A stretch of DNA of 64,000 nucleotides from Acidimicrobiales bacterium. Lineage in GTDB: Bacteria > Actinomycetota > Acidimicrobiia > Acidimicrobiales > SHLQ01. The translations under genes were made by a program, and so were the position numbers. The DNA lies in assembly GCA_020629635.1 (NCBI GenBank), contig JAHDCX010000001.1, positions 420,425 to 484,424 on the forward strand, given 5' to 3'. Positions 51,434-59,695 of the stretch are shown in pieces. Position 1 is the stretch's first letter. The number at the start of each line of letters is the position of its first letter. Under the pieces are notes generated by a model that was not told the DNA's origin, searched no databases, and saw only the letters and a program-made list of their open reading frames with translations.

Positions 51434-52588
51434 TCAGTCTCGGCCGGAGGTTGAGTTCGCCCGCTCGGTCACGGCATCGATGTGCTCGATCAAGGCGTGT
51501 TCGTTGTTTCCGATCTGAAGGCGGTCCACCATCCCCGCGTCGATGTTGCGCTGGACATCGACGGCGGCGGCGAAGTCCTCTTCGGGGATCGTCACACAGA
51601 CCCGCTCCCAGTTGCGCTCCCACAGCTCGGTTTCGTCGGCACGGGCCGACGGGATCATCATCGTGAGCCGGGCGGTCGAGCGGCTCGGGTCGACGGGGTC
51701 CGGTCGCAGCGAGAAGAGCTCGATGTGGCCGGCCTGCCACTGCACGATCGTGCCCGGCACCAACACGATGGCGCCGGTCAGCCGGTCGAGGACCTTCCAG
51801 TCGTCGCGCGGCTCCTCGGTCAGGTTGGACACCAGCCGATTCTTCGGAAGCCACCCTGCGAAGTGCGGCCCGAACCGTCGCGGCAAGAACGTGTTGGCGG
51901 GGAAGTACGGGGCGATCGAGTCCCGGTGCAGGTACTTCAGGTGGTAGACCTCGAGAAATCCGTCGGTAAGCAGCTTCCAGTTGCAACCAAGCTCGTACGT
52001 CGTCGACGCGTAGTGCTCCATGTCGGACAACCCGAGCTCGTCGAAGAACGCATCGACTTGGTCGAGCCAATCCGCCACCGACTCGTCGACTGCGTCCGCA
52101 CAAGGGGTGATCCAGATGATGCCGTGACGTTCTTCGCATCGCAGCGGCCGAAGGCCCGTCGTGCATGGCCCAAACGAGAACAGCGAGGCATCGGAGATGG
52201 AACGCAGCGAGCCGTCGAGCTCGTAGCTCCAGGCATGGAAGCCGCACGAGAAGATTCGGGCCGAGCCCGACTCGCGGGTCTCGACCGTGGCGCCACGGTG
52301 CGCACACACATTGCGCATCGCGTGGACGACGCCATCACGGTCACGGGTGATGATGATTGGGGTGCCCACGAGTGTCGTCGTGACGAAGCTCCCCGGCTCA
52401 GCGAGCTCGCTCGATGCCAGCGCTGCCACGGGCGACGCCGCGATCGCGGCAACCTCACGGCGATGACGATCGGCGTCGGTGTAGATCGAGGGGTCGATCG
52501 ATGCGGCTCGTGTGGTGGCCGGCGGAGGCCCTGCCTGAATGCGTTCGAGAAGCGCGTCCCCGATCGCCAGTTCTTGCTCTCGCTGCAT
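51434..52588 (-). CDS. Rieske-type aromatic-ring-hydroxylating oxygenase, alpha subunit
   Basis: A 384-residue oxygenase. The Rieske cluster site is NVCAHRGATV (CxH) and IFSCGFHAWSYELDG (CxxH), with the HGIIWITPCAD strand after it. The C-terminal catalytic domain has LGCNWKLLTDGFLEVYHLKY LHRD, in which the Asn/Asp and two His residues (EVYHLKYLH) bind the catalytic iron. It probably demethylates or hydroxylates a small substrate. Proteins of this type also act in carnitine, stachydrine and glycine-betaine breakdown. It is divergent from the amidase gene 60 bases away, hinting at shared control. Confidence 0.88.
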   Translation of the reverse strand: MQREQELAIGDALLERIQAGPPPATTRAASIDPSIYTDADRHRREVAAIAASPVAALASSELAEPGSFVTTTLVGTPIIITRDRDGVVHAMRNVCAHRGATVETRESGSARIFSCGFHAWSYELDGSLRSISDASLFSFGPCTTGLRPLRCEERHGIIWITPCADAVDESVADWLDQVDAFFDELGLSDMEHYASTTYELGCNWKLLTDGFLEVYHLKYLHRDSIAPYFPANTFLPRRFGPHFAGWLPKNRLVSNLTEEPRDDWKVLDRLTGAIVLVPGTIVQWQAGHIELFSLRPDPVDPSRSTARLTMMIPSARADETELWERNWERVCVTIPEEDFAAAVDVQRNIDAGMVDRLQIGNNEHALIEHIDAVTERANSTSGRD

Positions 52589-52647
52589 GGCCACATTTTC
52601 GACCGCCAGTTCGAGAAGTCAACCGACGATCTGAAAGCGTTTCGCCG

Positions 52648-54069
52648 ATGAACATCGCCCTGCTTCCTGCGGTCGAGCAGCGTCGGCTTCTTGCGGCAGG
52701 AGAGATCTCCGCAGTCGAGCTCCTCGACGCATGTGCAGCGCAATACGAACGGCTCAATCCGTCGCTCAACGCCGTTGTCGTGACTCGTCTCGACCACGCA
52801 CGACGCGATGCACAGGCCGCCGACGACGCGCACATCCGGGGCGAACCCCTCGGACCGCTTCACGGTCTGCCAATGACGATCAAGGAGTGCGTCGACTGGG
52901 TGGGAACCCCGTCGACGTGGGGTGATCCCCGCCATGCCGACTACCTCCCGGCTGAGGACGCCGATGTCGTGAGGCAGCTCCGGCGGGCGGGGGCGATCCT
53001 CTACGGCAAGACGAACGTCCCGAAGCATCTCGGCGCATGGCAGGCCTACAACGACATCTACGGCCGGACCAACAACCCGTGGAACGTCGAACGAACTGCG
53101 GGCGGCTCATCCGGTGGCTCAGCGGTCGCGGTCGCGACTGGGATGGCCTCACTCGAGATCGGCAGCGACATCGGAGGCTCGATCCGGTGGCCGTCGGCGC
53201 ACAACGGGATCGCCGGACTGAAGACGAGTTTTGGTGTCGTGTCTCCGCACGGACACTCATTTCCCGGTCACGAAGGGATCGTCGACAACAACGTGCTCGG
53301 GCCGATGGCCCGAACTGCCGCCGATCTCGAGCTCCTACTCCCGGTGATCACCGAGCCGCACATTCTTCTGGCGCCACCAGAGAAGCAACGGCTCGATCAG
53401 TTCAGGGTCGGGGTGCTCCTCGACAACCCGATCGGAACGCAGAGCGCAGAGATGACGGCAATGCTCGAGGCCGCGGTCGCAGCGCTTGTCGATGCCGGGG
53501 TCGAAGTGGTCGCCCCGCCACTGTCCGACTTCCTGGTCCGCACGCACGAGGTGGGCCTCGAACTCGTCCGGGCGGCTGCGACGGGCCCCAGCGAACCGCC
53601 GCGGGCGGAAGATCTTGATCGCTACGCCTCTGGAGGTCGTGACTACGACGCCCTCGCTGCTCAGGCGCAACGTGTGACCTACCGCGAGTGGATCGACCTC
53701 AACAACGAACGTGAGCGCGCACGGCTCCGATGGCGCGACTACTTCGCCGACGTGGACCTCCTGCTCGCTCCCGTCGTCCCAACCACGGCACCACCGCACG
53801 ACACCGACCGTCGATTCGCCGAACGCGCCATCACGATCGACGGAGCGGAGCACTCGATCCTCGAGCAGTGGTTCTGGGCAGGTCTGGCCAATCCGACGTA
53901 TCTTCCGTCGGTCGCGCTCCCCGTCGGCGTCGCCTCAGATGGATTGCCGGTCGGGCTTCAAGCGCTCGGCCCATTCATGGGAGATCGTCTCGTCCTGCGG
54001 TTCGCCACCCTTGCCGAGGGCATTCTGGGCCATCCGATCGAAGAGCTCCACCGGCGCCTCGAAGGGTGA
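52648..54069 (+). CDS. Amidase-signature family hydrolase
   Basis: A 473-residue amidase. The catalytic triad is visible: Lys in LPMTIKECVDWVGTPS, cis-Ser in ERTAGGSSGGSAVAVATGM and the nucleophile Ser in GSDIGGSIRWPSAHNGI. The C-terminal third has typical amidase elements (VALPVGVASDGLPVGLQALG). It cleaves an amide or ester bond; the true substrate is unknown. In this neighbourhood, hydrolysis of an ectoine-type or betaine-amide compound is conceivable. Divergent from the Rieske gene. Confidence 0.92.
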   Translation: MNIALLPAVEQRRLLAAGEISAVELLDACAAQYERLNPSLNAVVVTRLDHARRDAQAADDAHIRGEPLGPLHGLPMTIKECVDWVGTPSTWGDPRHADYLPAEDADVVRQLRRAGAILYGKTNVPKHLGAWQAYNDIYGRTNNPWNVERTAGGSSGGSAVAVATGMASLEIGSDIGGSIRWPSAHNGIAGLKTSFGVVSPHGHSFPGHEGIVDNNVLGPMARTAADLELLLPVITEPHILLAPPEKQRLDQFRVGVLLDNPIGTQSAEMTAMLEAAVAALVDAGVEVVAPPLSDFLVRTHEVGLELVRAAATGPSEPPRAEDLDRYASGGRDYDALAAQAQRVTYREWIDLNNERERARLRWRDYFADVDLLLAPVVPTTAPPHDTDRRFAERAITIDGAEHSILEQWFWAGLANPTYLPSVALPVGVASDGLPVGLQALGPFMGDRLVLRFATLAEGILGHPIEELHRRLEG

Positions 54070-54073
54070 GCCG

Positions 54074-54934
54074 TCAATCCATCAGCGCGTCGGCACGCAC
54101 CGGTGCGGCCGACGCCGCACGGTGTTCGTCGGTCACCTTGCCGTAGAGCGAACGGATCCGCTGAACCGATCCGACCGAGCCCGGTCGCTCGCTGAACGAC
54201 ATGATCAGCAGCAACCGAGTCGTGTCGCCAGTGTTCGGGGTGACCCGATGCAGTGAGAAGCGGCCAAGGAAGAACTGGAGGTCCCCAGGCCGCAGATCGA
54301 GTGTGCGGACGCCCGTCCGATCACCGTCGAGAACTGCCGTGACGCCGGCGTCATTCTCGTCGGCGGGGGAGCGAAGGTCGGGGACGTACTCGAAGCGCCC
54401 ACCCGAATCGGCGGACTGAAGCAGCATCGTGATCGTGAACTCGTTCGTGTCGAAGTGCCAGTTGAACTCTTCGCCGGTCCGCTGCACGTTCACGATCATG
54501 TTGGACACCGGGTCCTCGTAGACGTGCAGCTCGTCCTTGGCGAGACAGTCCTGCAGAAAGTCCTTCAACGGGGCCCAGTCGTACAGCCGCTTCGAGTGAC
54601 TGGTCTCGTCCCACTCATCGGCACGTACGAACCCGTTCGTGCGCGGAAAGAACCGGTTACGAGGATGATCGGCCGGCAGCGTGGGATCGGGGTCGCCGAG
54701 GTGCACGTTGGCCTTGTTCACCGGGTTGTAGAAGGCGAGATGCTCCCGTTCGGCTGCCTCAGCGAGCAGGGCCGCATGGCCATCGCCGCTCAGGAACCCC
54801 CGAAGCACCGCGCAACCATCGTCTGCGAGCGACGTTCGAACGTCATCGACGACCTCCCTGCGTTGTGGCGAGTCCGCGGCGGCGATCGGATAGCGGTCTT
54901 GGTCGATGATCTGTTGCGGGGTCAACCGAGTCAT
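54074..54934 (-). CDS. Phytanoyl-CoA dioxygenase (2-oxoglutarate/Fe(II)) family
   Basis: A 286-residue dioxygenase. The iron ligands are seen in FNWHFDTNEFTITMLLQSAD (HxD) and LGRFSLHRVTPNTGDTTRLL (second His, with the Arg that binds 2-oxoglutarate just after). GDGHAALLAEAAEREHLAF is helical support. Family members include ectoine hydroxylase, though EctD-specific residues are not obvious. Its stop lies 5 bases past that of the amidase gene (convergent). The substrate is open; a small osmolyte or amino acid is a fair guess given the neighbours. Confidence 0.85.
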   Translation of the reverse strand: MTRLTPQQIIDQDRYPIAAADSPQRREVVDDVRTSLADDGCAVLRGFLSGDGHAALLAEAAEREHLAFYNPVNKANVHLGDPDPTLPADHPRNRFFPRTNGFVRADEWDETSHSKRLYDWAPLKDFLQDCLAKDELHVYEDPVSNMIVNVQRTGEEFNWHFDTNEFTITMLLQSADSGGRFEYVPDLRSPADENDAGVTAVLDGDRTGVRTLDLRPGDLQFFLGRFSLHRVTPNTGDTTRLLLIMSFSERPGSVGSVQRIRSLYGKVTDEHRAASAAPVRADALMD

Positions 54935-54994
54935 TCGAGGATCGTAGGCAGGCCCGCCCGAGTCGGGGAAGCGACGTCAGCGAGGACCTAGTCT

Positions 54995-56083
54995 TTGGTC
55001 GTGGTCGACCACGAGCATTGGTACGGAAAGCCCGAAGTCGGGTTCCGGAGACTCGGAACGAGCCTCGAGCCGGACCGGGCTGATCTCGGATCGACGTACA
55101 CGCCCATCGATCACTTCTTCGTGTGCACGGCAGGGGAGCCAGCCGTCATCGACCCGGACGCCTGGACGCTCCGAATCCACGGGGACGCCGCCGCAAGATC
55201 GGTCGAGGTCGGCATGGAGGAGCTGCGCCAGCTCGAACAGGTCCGCGTTGACGCCTGGCTCGAGTGCGCCGGAAACGGTCGGCGTCTCTTCGGTCTGCTC
55301 ACCGACACGCCACTCGAGGACAGCGCGAACAACACGCCGTGGCTCCTGTCGGGAATGGGGCAGGCGTCGTGGACGGGGCCGCGCCTCTCCTCGGTCCTTG
55401 CCCTCGCGGGTCATGATGCGACGACTGCGTTCGTCGGACCGGTCGGCCACGATCGCGACAACCCCGAGGGCGAACCCATTCGCATGTCGCTACCGGTCGA
55501 CAAGGCAATGCACCCCGACACGATCGTCGCCCTGACCATGAATGGCGAACCGCTCACCACCGCACACGGCGCGCCCGCCAGATTGTTGGTGCCCGGCTGG
55601 GTCGGTGCGTACTCGGTGAAGTGGCTCGCCGAGCTGGAGGTCTCGTCGACCTGGATCGACTCGTGGCGCTCGAACGAGTACTACGTGCTCCGGGACGAAA
55701 CAGGACACGCCATCGGCCCGGCGACCGCCCATCCGCCGAAGAGTCACCTCTGTCTCGATTGGGCCGCCCAACTGGCGGCTGGGGTTCGAGAGATCGAGGG
55801 CTACGCGCGGTGCGGCGTGGCGCCTATCGAGACGGTCGAATGGGCACTCGACGATGGGCCATGGGAGACCGCCGAACTCCTTGACGATCTCGGCCGCTGG
55901 GCCTGGCGGCGATTCCGCTTCACGGTCGACCTTCCGCCGGGCCATCACGTCCTCCGGACGCGCGCCTCCGCCGCCGACGGAAGTCGGCAGCCGGGCGAGC
56001 AGCCGCATCATCGTGACGGGGTACTCTGGAATGCGGTCATCGCTCATCCGATCGTTGTGGCGCCGTGCGACCCGGCGCTTTGA
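54995..56083 (+). CDS. Sulfite-oxidase-family molybdenum enzyme
   Basis: A 362-residue enzyme. The molybdopterin-binding domain includes the Mo-ligand Cys in DAWLECAGNGRRLF, the APARLLVPGWVGAYSVKWLA region and ISSTWIDSWR-like contacts. The C-terminal Ig-like dimerisation domain follows (IEGYARCGVAPIETVEWALD). There is no signal peptide, so it is cytoplasmic or exported otherwise. It transfers oxygen atoms to or from a small molecule (sulfite or similar). The first codon may be TTG 54995 (ribosome site GAGGA 9 bases before) or GTG 55001. It diverges from the dioxygenase gene. Confidence 0.88.
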   Translation: MVVVDHEHWYGKPEVGFRRLGTSLEPDRADLGSTYTPIDHFFVCTAGEPAVIDPDAWTLRIHGDAAARSVEVGMEELRQLEQVRVDAWLECAGNGRRLFGLLTDTPLEDSANNTPWLLSGMGQASWTGPRLSSVLALAGHDATTAFVGPVGHDRDNPEGEPIRMSLPVDKAMHPDTIVALTMNGEPLTTAHGAPARLLVPGWVGAYSVKWLAELEVSSTWIDSWRSNEYYVLRDETGHAIGPATAHPPKSHLCLDWAAQLAAGVREIEGYARCGVAPIETVEWALDDGPWETAELLDDLGRWAWRRFRFTVDLPPGHHVLRTRASAADGSRQPGEQPHHRDGVLWNAVIAHPIVVAPCDPAL

Positions 56084-56095
56084 TAGACACGACTC

Positions 56096-56893
56096 GTGCC
56101 AACGTTTGAGGGAAGTGCAGGGGCGATTCACTACGAGCGCTGGGACCCGGCCGGTCCCGCGTCGTGCATTGTTGTCCTGGTCCACGGCTACGCCGAGTAC
56201 GCGGCCCGGTATGGCCACGTTGCGACTGCGCTGAACGACGCCGGAGCGGTCGTCTACGCCGAGGATCACGTCGGACATGGTCGCAGCGACGGTGAACGAG
56301 CGTTGATCACCGACTTCGAAAGCGTCGTCGACGATCTCGAAACGCTCGTCAACCTGGCGATCGCCGATCATCCGGCCTTGCCCGTGCTCATGGTGGGTCA
56401 TTCGATGGGCGGTCTCCTGACGGCTCGATTCGCTCAACGGCACCCGGACGTCGTTGCTGGCATCGGATTCCTTGGTGCCGTCATCGGCGATTGGACCTGG
56501 GCTCGCGACGCTCTCGCCGCTCCCGATCTTCCGCCCGCGACCACGGACTTCTCCGGCATGTCCCGGGACGCGGATGCTGTTGAGCAGTACGCAACCGACC
56601 CCCTGATCTACCGAGGCAAGTACAAGCGTCCCCTGCTCGAGGCGGAGATGGTGGCTCTCGACCGTTTCCGCGAGGACATCGATCGATTGACCATGCCGGT
56701 GTTGTTCTGCCACGGCGACGACGACCCCTTCGTCGACTATCGAACGTCGCTCGCCGCAGTCGAGTCCATGCCGACGACCGACAAGACGATCCGGATCTAC
56801 GAGGGAGCCCGTCACGAACTCGTGAACGAGACCAATCGAGACGAGGTGATCGACGAGATCGTCGCCTTCGTCTCCCGAGTTGCGAGCGGCTGA
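56096..56893 (+). CDS. Alpha/beta hydrolase, monoacylglycerol-lipase-like
   Basis: A 265-residue serine hydrolase starting at GTG 56096. Features: VLVHGYAEYAARYGHV (oxyanion region), EDHVGHGRSDGERALI, nucleophile elbow VGHSMGGLLTARFA, later Asp in CHGDDDPFVDY and catalytic His in YEGARHELVNE. This is the lysophospholipase/monoacylglycerol-lipase group of intracellular lipases. Twelve bases after the molybdoenzyme gene, so perhaps co-transcribed, but no functional link is evident. Confidence 0.9.
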   Translation: MPTFEGSAGAIHYERWDPAGPASCIVVLVHGYAEYAARYGHVATALNDAGAVVYAEDHVGHGRSDGERALITDFESVVDDLETLVNLAIADHPALPVLMVGHSMGGLLTARFAQRHPDVVAGIGFLGAVIGDWTWARDALAAPDLPPATTDFSGMSRDADAVEQYATDPLIYRGKYKRPLLEAEMVALDRFREDIDRLTMPVLFCHGDDDPFVDYRTSLAAVESMPTTDKTIRIYEGARHELVNETNRDEVIDEIVAFVSRVASG

Positions 56894-56894
56894 G

Positions 56895-57971
56895 TCAGGG
56901 AATCAGCACGAACTTGCCGACGTGACGTTTCTCGAGAAACTCTTGTTGTGCAGCCACGATCTCGGTCAGCGGAAAGCTCTTTGCCACGACCGGGCGGATC
57001 TCGCCGCTCTCGATGTATCCGATGAGATTGGGGAAGACCGGTTCGTCCCACGCCGTGGTGCCGATCAGGCGAAGGTCTCGGAGATACATCGTGCGCATGT
57101 CCAGATCGACCATTGGGCCGCCGATCGCCCCGGACGAGACGTATCGGCCGCCTCGGCGCAGCGAAGCGACGACGTCGGGGAAGGCTGGCCCGGCGACGTT
57201 GTCGATGGCGACGTCGAAGGTGTCGGCGGGAAGCGGGGCGCCGCGCTCGATCACGTGATCGGCACCCAGTGCGGCGACGGCATCGGCCTTGCTCCGCGAC
57301 GCCACGGCCGTCACGGTTGCGCCCCGGCGCTTGGCGAGCTGCACGCTTGCCGACCCGACCCCACCACTTGCGCCAGTCACCAGGACGTGGTCGACGTCGG
57401 TGACGTTGGCGTGGTGAATCATGTTCTCCGACGTTCCGTAGGCGCACGGAATCGACCCAAGCTCGACGTCGGACCAATCGCAGTCGACGGGAAAGGCCTC
57501 GGTGGCCGGGACCACGACGTAGTCGGCGAAGGCTCCATCGAAGTCAGACGCCATCCAGATGTGATCGAGGTCGTCGTAGCCGTTCGATCGGATGCAGCAC
57601 CGCACGATGACACGACGTCCCAGCAGGGCCGGATCGGCTGCCGCGCCGACGGCGTCGACGATGCCACAGCAGTCGGTTCCCTGAATCAGGGGCCATGGGG
57701 TTGCGGCGTTCCAGCCCCCGTCTGGCCGATGCTCGTCGGCAACAGCTGCAGCGGCGGCCGAACTCGTCTCGTCGGTCGACTCGGAGACCCCTGCCGAGTA
57801 CCACCCGAGGCGGGTATTGATCTCGGTATTGTTGATTCCGGCGGCAAGCACACGGATCCGTACCGCGTCGTCGGTGGGTTCAGGAATCGGAACCCGACGA
57901 ATCTCAAGCTTGTCGAAGCCCCCATTGCCGGTCGTGACAACGGCGGTCATGTGGCGTTCGTCAGCAGACAT
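56895..57971 (-). CDS. Zinc-free MDR alcohol dehydrogenase / quinone-oxidoreductase-like
   Basis: A 358-residue MDR protein. The N-terminal GroES-like domain has GINNTEINTRLGWYSAGVSE and IQGTDCCGIVDAVGAAADP; the Rossmann domain has HVLVTGASGGVGSASVQLAK and GGRYVSSGAIGGPMVDLDM. It uses NADPH to reduce quinones or enones. The usual structural Cys ligands are absent. Convergent with the lipase gene, stops 2 bases apart. A Cys-rich run (IVRCCIRSNGY) is unusual, with no obvious meaning. Confidence 0.88.
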   Translation of the reverse strand: MSADERHMTAVVTTGNGGFDKLEIRRVPIPEPTDDAVRIRVLAAGINNTEINTRLGWYSAGVSESTDETSSAAAAAVADEHRPDGGWNAATPWPLIQGTDCCGIVDAVGAAADPALLGRRVIVRCCIRSNGYDDLDHIWMASDFDGAFADYVVVPATEAFPVDCDWSDVELGSIPCAYGTSENMIHHANVTDVDHVLVTGASGGVGSASVQLAKRRGATVTAVASRSKADAVAALGADHVIERGAPLPADTFDVAIDNVAGPAFPDVVASLRRGGRYVSSGAIGGPMVDLDMRTMYLRDLRLIGTTAWDEPVFPNLIGYIESGEIRPVVAKSFPLTEIVAAQQEFLEKRHVGKFVLIP

Positions 57972-58008
57972 CGCTGCGAATCATCGCATACCGATCCCGG
58001 CCCGACGG

Positions 58009-58137
58009 CTACTGGAGTTGGGTGAAACGGCCGCCGTCGACACGAACAGAGACCCCCGTGATGAGAATCGCCCAGCCTGCAGGACCGGAGGTTGATGCAG
58101 CGGCGACGGCGCGCTTGGCGTTGATGCCGAGATCCAT
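58009..58137 (-). pseudogene. Mini-SDR remnant (both ends joined)
   Basis: A 42-residue frame joins an SDR start (MDLGINAKRAVAAASTSG) directly to an SDR end (ITGVSVRVDGGRFTQLQ). The two ends are characteristic, but the intervening 200 or so residues with the catalytic Tyr-Lys are gone, and the frame stays open. It is a deletion derivative or a tiny new protein; the former is far more likely. Confidence 0.6.
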
Positions 58138-58189
58138 ACTCCGAGTCTGACATGGTACGGGCCTCGATTCGCCTGTCAGGATCAGCGCA

Positions 58190-59695
58190 ATGCGTCGCGG
58201 AACTCGCCCCCGCCGGTCGCCGTCGGGGACTCCGGCGGTCACCTCGCCGCCAGCGGGTGGGGCGTATCGCCCGCTGACCACGGTTCAACGTGACCTGATC
58301 ATCGAGCACGCCTTCGAACTGTTGGCATCCATCGGAATGGACGGCGCTCCCGACCAACACGCCGATCGGCTCGAACGCGCTGGCGCACACCGTCGCGACG
58401 ACGGTCGGCTCTGTTTCCCCCGACCCATGGTCGAGGCCGCCATCGAGCGAGCGCCATCCACCGTCGACCTGCCCGGCTTCCGCGAGGATCGGGGCCTCAC
58501 GATCGGCGACCGGTCGGTGCACATCGGCACCGGGGGAGCGGCCGTCAGGACGCTCGATTCCGACACGGGCGAATTTCGAGCCTCCACGCTCCACGACCTG
58601 TGGACCATGATGCGCGTCCTCGACGAGTGCCCGAACATCCACTACGGGCTCCGCCCACTTGTCGCCCGCGACGTCGCTGATGATCGTTCGCTCGATCTGC
58701 ATACGGCCTTTGCCGTCACGCATGCCACCTCGAAACCCACTGGAGTGAGCTTCACGTCAGCGGCGACGGTCGACCCGGTCGTCGATCTCTTCGATCTTGC
58801 CCTCGGCGGTGAGGGTGCGTTCTCCAAGCAGCCGTTCTCCATGGCCGTGGTCGTGCACGTCGTGCCACCCATGCGCTTCGCTCCCGAAGGGTGCGAGATC
58901 ATGGAGCGAGCGATCCAGCGCGGCATGATCATTCAGACCTGTTCGGCTGGCCAGGCTGGAGCAACCAGTCCGCCGTCCCTCGCCGGAAGCCTCGCTCAGG
59001 GTCTGGCCGAAATCATGGCGGGCATCGTCCTCGCTGATGCGATCTCTCCCGGACACCCGTGCATCCATGCCTTCATGCCGTTCATCTCCGACCTCCGAAG
59101 CGGTGCGATGACTGGCGGCGGGGGAGAGGCGGCTGTTGCAAGCGCCGCGGCAGCGCAGCTCCTCGGCGACCTGGGCGTCCCGCACGCCGTCTCTGCGGGC
59201 ATCACCGATTCGAAGCATGCGGACAATCAGGCGGGATACGAGAAGGGGTACACGGTGACGCTGGCTGCGCAGGCTGGAGCAGACATGGTCCAACTCGCGG
59301 TCGGGATGCTCGGGTCGATCATGGTCGCCAGTCCGGAGAGTCTTGTCATCGACGACGACATGTGTGGAGCGATCCTCCGTTCGGTGCGAGGCGTCGAGGT
59401 CGAACCGGCCTTTCTCGACTTGGAGATCGTGGAGTCCGTCGTCTCCGGCGATGGTCACTACCTCGGACACGAGCAGACTCTCGAACTCATGCGAAGCGAG
59501 TATGTCTATCCCGCATTGGGTGACCGCCGATCCGTCGATGAGTGGCTCGACGCGGGCTCGCCGAGCCTCTGGGAGCAGGCGCGTCAACGCGTCGCCGACG
59601 TCGTGGCAGACGGACCCGCCGGTCATCTTCCCCCCGACCGGGCAGCGGCGATCCGCGTCGCCTTCGGTATCGAGCTACCGGAGGCGCCGCGATGA
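58190..59695 (+). CDS. MttB-family (trimethylamine-type) methyltransferase, non-pyrrolysine
   Basis: A 501-residue member of the MttB superfamily (YRPLTTVQRDLIIEHAFELL, then FTSAATVDPVVDLFDLALGG, then GGGGEAAVASAAAAQLLGDL and GYEKGYTVTLAAQAGADMVQ). There is no in-frame TAG, so it is the non-pyrrolysine branch, which includes glycine-betaine and similar methyltransferases that move a methyl group to a corrinoid protein. It overlaps the FAD-GcvT gene start (ATGA), a partnership seen in betaine and proline-betaine demethylation. No corrinoid protein gene lies in this window. Confidence 0.85.
   Translation: MRRGTRPRRSPSGTPAVTSPPAGGAYRPLTTVQRDLIIEHAFELLASIGMDGAPDQHADRLERAGAHRRDDGRLCFPRPMVEAAIERAPSTVDLPGFREDRGLTIGDRSVHIGTGGAAVRTLDSDTGEFRASTLHDLWTMMRVLDECPNIHYGLRPLVARDVADDRSLDLHTAFAVTHATSKPTGVSFTSAATVDPVVDLFDLALGGEGAFSKQPFSMAVVVHVVPPMRFAPEGCEIMERAIQRGMIIQTCSAGQAGATSPPSLAGSLAQGLAEIMAGIVLADAISPGHPCIHAFMPFISDLRSGAMTGGGGEAAVASAAAAQLLGDLGVPHAVSAGITDSKHADNQAGYEKGYTVTLAAQAGADMVQLAVGMLGSIMVASPESLVIDDDMCGAILRSVRGVEVEPAFLDLEIVESVVSGDGHYLGHEQTLELMRSEYVYPALGDRRSVDEWLDAGSPSLWEQARQRVADVVADGPAGHLPPDRAAAIRVAFGIELPEAPR

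Noticed and set aside
58190..59695. Pyrrolysine in the MttB-family gene
   Set aside because: There is no internal TAG; the frame is fully open.
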